64,000 bases of DNA from Pseudisothecium myosuroides (Eukaryota > Streptophyta > Bryopsida > Hypnales > Lembophyllaceae), in contig OX637295.1 of NCBI GenBank assembly GCA_951799445.1, positions 22,134,001 through 22,198,000 on the forward strand, in the 5' to 3' direction. The number at the start of each line of letters is the position of its first letter. The stretch's first letter is position 1. This document shows positions 58,751 to 64,000 of this stretch, in pieces. The translations under genes were made by a program, and so were the position numbers. The notes beneath the pieces are model-generated. The model did no database searches. It had not been told where the DNA came from and saw only the letters and a program-made list of their open reading frames with translations.

Positions 58751-59923
58751 TTCAAAATAGTTTATTTTAGTATAATATATAATTCTTATTTATCATTTAT
58801 TACTAAAGAAATAAATATTTTCTTCATTGCTTCACTTTGATTTGGTTGCATGGATTGAAAAATATTTTTTTTGTACTTGAGTTTCATTTTTTCTAGTATT
58901 AATCTTTATTCTAATAAAACATTCACTTGCTTAATTTTTTTTACAAATGCTTCTCCAACATCTTACAATCAACTAATGTAAATACTTTCAATCCTTTGCC
59001 TCAAAACATGAAATCACCTTTATTAATTTTTCTATTGTTCATTTTTGTTTAAATATTTTTGTTTAATTTCCCTACTATCAATATTGTTGTTCACCTAAGA
59101 TAGAGCCTCATGGTCACACCGTTCTTGGTTCTCATTTAATTCTCATCGGACCTTCATTATGGGAACGTGAAAACTCTCCTGAGAACGCAATTCCAAACCT
59201 TGCTAAAATCCTCAAAAGCATAGGAGCTAAAGTAGAAACATCCAAAAGCATTCCCGTTCCCATTCTTGTACCTTAGACTATTACTAAACGTGTCCCTAGA
59301 CTTTCGGTAATGTGTCCTTCAAATGCTTAATTCTGACTCACTGACACATTTGAAGGACACACACTTAATACTGATTCAGTGACTACTGATTTTTGTAGAT
59401 TTTGGTTTAGGATCCATCTATGTGCCAATTTTAGTAATCTAGGAAACTGACACTTTGAAAAATCATAAAAATTATATATTACATCCAAAAAATCTAATTT
59501 TTTAAAGATATTCATGATTTTCACTTGCTTTTACTACACCATTATTATTTTTAGGAAAGGTGCCTCCAACTATGCTGAATTGCTTATATTGACGGTTTTG
59601 GGTGTTTCCACCGTAATCGAGACTGAGAATTGAAGGATAAAAATCAATCCTACGGTCAAAACTCTGTCCCTCAATCTACCGTAGATTAGCACCCATCTGG
59701 ACGGCTACAATAGACTCTAAGAGATTGGAAGTATAGGCGCGGGCGTCCCCTCTACTGTCCGATGCTTGCTTGATCCGACGGCTGAGAGACGTCGAGCGTT
59801 CCACAGAACAAGGGTTATACTTTCCTGCCAAACTCAACAATGTCCTCTGTTTTTTCACCATTTTCTATTTTTTTTGATGCAATCGGTTGCAGCTGGTGTC
59901 TAGATCTTTAGCTTTCAAGCAGC
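58751..59923. other. AT-rich spacer and bL19 promoter region
   Basis: 58751-59600 holds no recognisable feature. From about 59600 the GC content rises, and 59640-59920 is the likely promoter and 5' UTR of the bL19 gene. The predicted ATG is at 59924, preceded by a leader ending CAAGCAGC. Confidence 0.45.
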
Positions 59924-61964
59924 ATGGCGTCGGCCTGCATCCGCCAGGTAAATTTTCGGTGTTGGAGAATTTTTTTGCGGTAAATGCAACCCCATGAGGA
60001 GAATTTGCAACCAACAATTGTTAGGGTTGATAATGCGTAGAATTTTAGTACATCCGCAGCCATTTTGGGAAGTGTATTGGAGATTGACGATCTGTGGCCT
60101 TCGTTTAGGTTTTCTAGGGATCGACTACAAATTTTTGGTTGAGTTCTGTTTTTCTGACGTTGCGCGTGATTTGCAGATGGCCTCCCTATCTCTTAGAAGT
60201 AGATTTTTTTCAGCGCCAAGGAATTTGAAAGTTATTGGTCTGGCATCTCCTTCTTGCACTCCTGCTGGCAATCCCTGGTTGCGACAGGCATGTGAGCCAC
60301 TTCGCGCAAGTTTCCAGGTGAGAGATTGCTGAAATTTAGGGTAGAATCGCAGTGAGTGCTAGAGGTCGTCTATGCATGGAAAGGTAGTGTCTGATTCTTT
60401 GAGGTGGCTGTGAATATGTGTGTGGAACTTTGACAGTATTGAGTGTTTTGTTGTATGGGACGCGAGGGTGATGCATTCAGACCTATTTAAGATGATCTTT
60501 TCGAAATCGGCATTGTAGAGTATCCTGCGCACTTGAGACACTGTCAATGATTTTCATACATTTGAACTTTGTTGTAGTCATTTTGGGGAGACTCCAGGCA
60601 AGCAGGATGAAGAGTTCAGGGTTTCCTGGTGTGTCTCAATAAAATTAGGGTTCCCTGGTGTGGTGTAGCTTGCAGCTGTACCCAGGCCTATGTTAGCCGG
60701 TGGCAGGGGAAGATTCAGCGTTTTCTCCCATGCTGTGACAACCACACCGAACACCGAAGCTGAAGCTGAAACCAGTGAGGAAACGACAAGCATTCCCGAA
60801 ACCCCGGAGGAGGCCCCTCCGGCTACGTTGAAGACCAAGAAGCTGACAAAGCGTGTGAAGCACATCATGGAGGTAAGTCAAGCAACAGGATTCTGGGATG
60901 TTGACAGGCACGACGCCAATTTATAAGACATTTTGCACTTCTGGAAAATTTGGAATGTGGTTTGAAACGACAGCTAGTGTTACTTAGCATGAATACGAAT
61001 TTAAACTGTTTAAACTGTTCACGTCCAGATTCTCGACAAGGAAGCCGTGGAGTCTGCAAACAAGGAGAAGGTTATTCCTGATATTCGACCAGGAGATGTG
61101 ATTCAGCTTAGAGTTGTAAGTGGCTTCCTCTGGGATTGTGCTTGTCTTGGTTGTTATTGTTACATGAATATTTTACCTCTTTACATAGTCTGCCCGTTCG
61201 GCAGATTTGTCATCGAGGAGTTTTTAGCCTCTAAAGCAGCAAAGGGCCCATTTGAATCGGCATCACATGTTTTTCTGCGGTTTTGAGTAGGTTATATAGA
61301 GACTTTGGGGGTGGGGTGGGGTCAGTTTTGTTTATTATTTTCACTGCAAGTGTGAATTCCAGTGATATAAATTTTGGCCTCATCCTAATTTCATTTTTCA
61401 CCACTTGATCAATCAAATTGATCATTTTTTAATACCATGAATCCGTGATACTTTTGAGTTTACAGTTTTTGACTAAACTTGCCGGCTTCTAGGTCAGCTT
61501 CTAGGTTTCTGCTTTGTTGATCAGCCCACTGCCGCATCGTTTCGCAGTTCCACCATACTCTTACCACCCCATATTCGCTCACTTGCAGGAAGTGCCAGAG
61601 AACAAGCGCAGGGTTTCCTTGTTAAGAGGTATCGTCATCTCTCGTCGCAATGCAGGCATCAACACCACCTTCAGAATTCGGAGGGTTATTGCTGGAGTTG
61701 GAGTGGAAATGGTTTTCCCCTTGTAAGTTTTCATTATCTTAATTGCATCCTTACTCTCAGATGTCCATCAGTTCCTTAACGAGTTAATACTCCTGGGCGA
61801 TGTAGACAGATTTCTTGCTGAAATGATTCCGAGTTTGACCGGATGTATTGCTTTTCAGGTATTCACCTAATATTAAGGAAATCAAGGTTGTAGACAAGAG
61901 GAAGGTGCGTAGGGCGAAGCTCTTCTACTTGCGTGACAAGATTGCCCGGATGTCATCCTGCTGA
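59924..61964 (+). CDS. RPL19: Organellar ribosomal protein bL19, 6 exons, 231 aa
   Basis: Exons are 59924-59947, 60177-60317, 60669-60872, 61029-61115, 61589-61722 and 61859-61964. The total is 696 nt, in frame. bL19 is a large-subunit protein at the interface between the ribosomal subunits. The core (about residues 124-231) shows [60 protein letters not shown] and [11 protein letters not shown], a full bL19 fold. The first ~110 residues are rich in Ser/Arg and then acidic, as expected of an organelle presequence; the VPENKRRVS style resembles the plant mitochondrial form more than the chloroplast one. The first exon codes for only eight residues, and exon 2 starts with ATG, so translation could also begin at 60177. 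The C-terminus stops soon after the conserved YLRDK. Confidence 0.9.
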
Positions 61965-63850
61965 TAACACTGTTTTTAGTTTTCTTCATGTTTATGGAAT
62001 GCAATTGGTTCCTCCTTAGTTGTTTAGGTAGAGCGAATGAATCTGGCGGCGAAAACCTTGTCTCCCCAAATATTGCCTATCTTTTTCTGATATTGCAATG
62101 AGAGGAGAAAGAGAACATCCACATACTTCTGTGAGCTCACAAATCTTTTTGATCTACGAAAGCCAAATCGATTTAATAGAAGACTCGTGGTGACTGTCTA
62201 TTGTAATCTCCTTAGGAAATGTAATTCTGCACGATTTTTAAAAGTGATCGTGTGCTAGCTTCACAGATTTTGAGAGCATGCTGTTTTCCAAATTATCGTT
62301 TGATGTGGTTATATTGAGCAGCGTCTTTGTGTAATTTCGGTGTGATCTGACAATTGCTTCAGAGGACTTGTGGTGGCCTGTGGCTGCCGAGGGTATTTAA
62401 TTTAAAGAGATTGAGACAGTCATTTGAGGTTGGTTTGATGGGCCAGGGAGAGCTGAATCACTTACGGCCACACCAGGGACATGTGTGAATATCTGCCCCG
62501 TGTTTGCTGCGGTTAATTTTGTAGTTCTCGACCTCTTCCAGCTAACTTTTGCGTCTCAATCTGAATTTAAGTACTTCAAATTTCATCATTGGTGGTAAAA
62601 TAAGCTCCGAAAGTTTCCCAATGAAGCATGAAAAAGGGGCAAACAGGGGTCAGTTCTCCCTGGCCCTCTACACTGGTCATAATGTTATGGGAGTCGACAA
62701 ATTCAATTGATGCAACCCAAGTTCGTAAACTGGGTTTGGTGATGCAACCAGAGTGACAACCAGAGTGACAAGGAAGTCCTGCATCACAGCTCAAATTGGC
62801 AATGCAGGGCATCGAATGGCACCCTCAGTTTCTGCAACCCAAGTTTGCGATTAGGGTTTCCTGATGCAACTACGATTCGATAGAAATTCCCGGCTCCAGA
62901 GCTCAAATTGGCATTGCAAGTCATGCATCATCATGCTTGGCTACCCACTTCCAATTGCACTAACTTACTGCTGCAGAAACACGCCCCCTCCACGTCCGAA
63001 TAGCAAGCTTGTTGAGCCTCGCCACTGACTTCCATTGCCACAAATCTTCGAAAAGCTATTCTCCTAGCTCACAGGGAAGCTGGTTGGACTCATCCGATTA
63101 TTGAGGGAAGGGACCCTGGCTTCCCATGAATCGAGGTTCCTTTCTCTGTATAAAATCTTCAATGCAAAATCTTGAATGCAAGCTTGCCCATGAGTGAATT
63201 GTGGGCTACTGTAAACACAAAATGATTCTTGTTATATGGTAACCACACTAAATTTTGACCACTTTCTAAAATTGCACAGTCTAGATTCTTATTTAAAATG
63301 TACTTTCACTATTCATGAGAGTCTATGATTGGTTGTCCTAAACCCTATTTTCAGCACTTTGAAAATTTGTAGTTTATTCACATGGTGTCCAAAAAACGCA
63401 TTCTAAGAGAATCTAGAATCCCCTTTTGACTACCAACAAGACTCCACATAAAGTATTTCAATATAATAATAGGAACCATGTTGAATTGCTTATTTGTGCA
63501 AATTTAGGTGTAGTTACCTTAATATCATTGTAGAAGTCTCCCTGTTCAAGAATGTTACGGCAATTCAAAAGGCTGAGTTGGTCAAGCACCGCAAAGGTAC
63601 AGCAGGCAACTGGGCCGGCCGGTACCATGACAACCGCCGATGCGTCACCTGTGACCGTGCCTTCACATTTCAGACTCAGCAAGGAGGAGCCCAAGTGAGC
63701 GCAGAGGCTCGATTCTCATTGCTTAGTAAGCTTATTGAATTCTTGTGATTCTAAATCCTTATTCAGGTGCGAGCGATTTCATTCTCTTCACTCTGTTTGT
63801 TTTCGCGGTTGTTTTCGTTTCCTTGGTGAGTCTGGAAGCAGGGTTTATAG
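61965..63850. other. Non-coding flank with a ~120-bp imperfect duplication
   Basis: The first ~300 bp are 3' UTR of bL19. At about 62712-62830 and 62835-62935 a diverged unit is repeated (TGCAACCCAAGTT start, then TGATGCAAC, then AGCTCAAATTGGCA). The GC-rich block at 63590-63690 (TGGGCCGGCCGGTACC) could be a promoter. ORFs on both strands there have no family match. Confidence 0.5.
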
Positions 63851-63871
63851 CTACTAACGACGTTGATTCTC

Positions 63872-63896
63872 CTCTCTCTCTCTCTCTCTCTCTCTG
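63872..63896. repeat. (CT)n microsatellite, likely in a 5' leader
   Basis: About a dozen CT units lie just before a possible splice donor (CTG|GTACGT near 63900). CT tracts are common in plant 5' leaders. Confidence 0.8.
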
Positions 63897-63952
63897 TGCT
63901 GGTACGTTTTTCCAACCCTAATTTTGTATGAATTTTTCTTGAACGCACAGAA

Positions 63953-64000
63953 AGACACTATCTGGTTTGCTCTTGGAGCCGGATTTGCATTCCAGTGCGG
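63953..64000 (+). CDS. Possible second exon of a gene cut by the window end
   Basis: After a pyrimidine-rich stretch and an acceptor-like CGCACAG, the open frame reads KDTIWFALGAGFAFQCG, a hydrophobic segment that looks like real coding sequence. A donor near 63900 would give a very short intron of about 50 bp. I do not recognise the protein; a small membrane protein is possible. Too little is inside the window to be sure. Confidence 0.3.

Noticed and set aside
53000..58800. Possible insertion from a giant DNA virus, because of very low GC and an OTU plus helicase combination
   Set aside because: The helicase runs into an EEP nuclease in the Helentron order, and no viral core gene is visible. 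A transposon explains it better.
63494..63748. 84-codon ORF near the right edge
   Set aside because: No recognisable family; the region is GC-rich with promoter-like composition, and an opposite-strand ORF overlaps it.
1..64000. CRISPR arrays, operons, tRNA or rRNA genes
   Set aside because: No regularly spaced identical short repeats, no clustered bacterial-type genes, and no cloverleaf or rRNA sequence was recognised. The gene structure is eukaryotic.

Overview
This window is nuclear DNA of a land plant. Its multi-exon genes have GT-AG introns of a few hundred bases, and organellar-ribosome and signalling genes of plant type sit among several kinds of transposon: Copia, PIF/Harbinger, pogo/Tigger, a Helentron-like Helitron, and Stowaway, Tourist and other MITEs. 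The intron sizes, the TE mix and the style of the kinase suggest a seedless plant (moss, liverwort, lycophyte or fern). That placement is only an inference. All exon maps below come from reading splice sites and frames by eye.

Three intact genes were resolved. (1) An RHIP1-like gene (RGS1-HXK1 interacting protein; minus strand, 7680 to 3199, 9 exons, 241 aa) has tandem repeats in its first intron and a MITE about 170 bp upstream of the ATG. (2) A large four-module metabolic enzyme (minus strand, 39097 to 22838, 42 coding exons, 1400 aa) carries two tandem 6PGDH/3-hydroxyisobutyrate-dehydrogenase-like modules, then a DUF1537 (four-carbon acid-sugar kinase) region, then a class II aldolase. In bacteria, similar domains are separate enzymes that convert threonate/erythronate to DHAP, so the protein looks like a fused pathway, plausibly one salvaging ascorbate-derived threonate. 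Its two dehydrogenase modules repeat the same exon sizes almost one for one. (3) An organellar bL19 ribosomal protein gene (plus strand, 59924 to 61964, 6 exons, 231 aa). A protein kinase at 14457-15811 (minus) is frameshifted and has lost part of its C-lobe. A further gene may begin at the right edge.

The rest is mostly mobile DNA. 1-3198: a repeat end and AT-rich flank. 7.8-12.4 kb: MITEs, a ~210-bp tandem array and two TTAA-flanked elements. 16.7-22.7 kb: a tandem duplication. One copy carries nested MITEs, and the other was split by a 3.36-kb pogo/Tigger element whose unoccupied target survives in the first copy. 41.1-50.5 kb: a decayed PIF/Harbinger element with a young Copia retrotransposon (perfect 5-bp target duplication) inside its left end and a MITE at its right end. 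50.5-52.0 kb: two MITEs. 53.6-58.8 kb: an AT-rich Helentron-like remnant (PIF1-type helicase plus EEP nuclease) followed by an intact OTU-protease ORF, itself followed by a TTAA-flanked insertion that splits an otherwise continuous reading frame.
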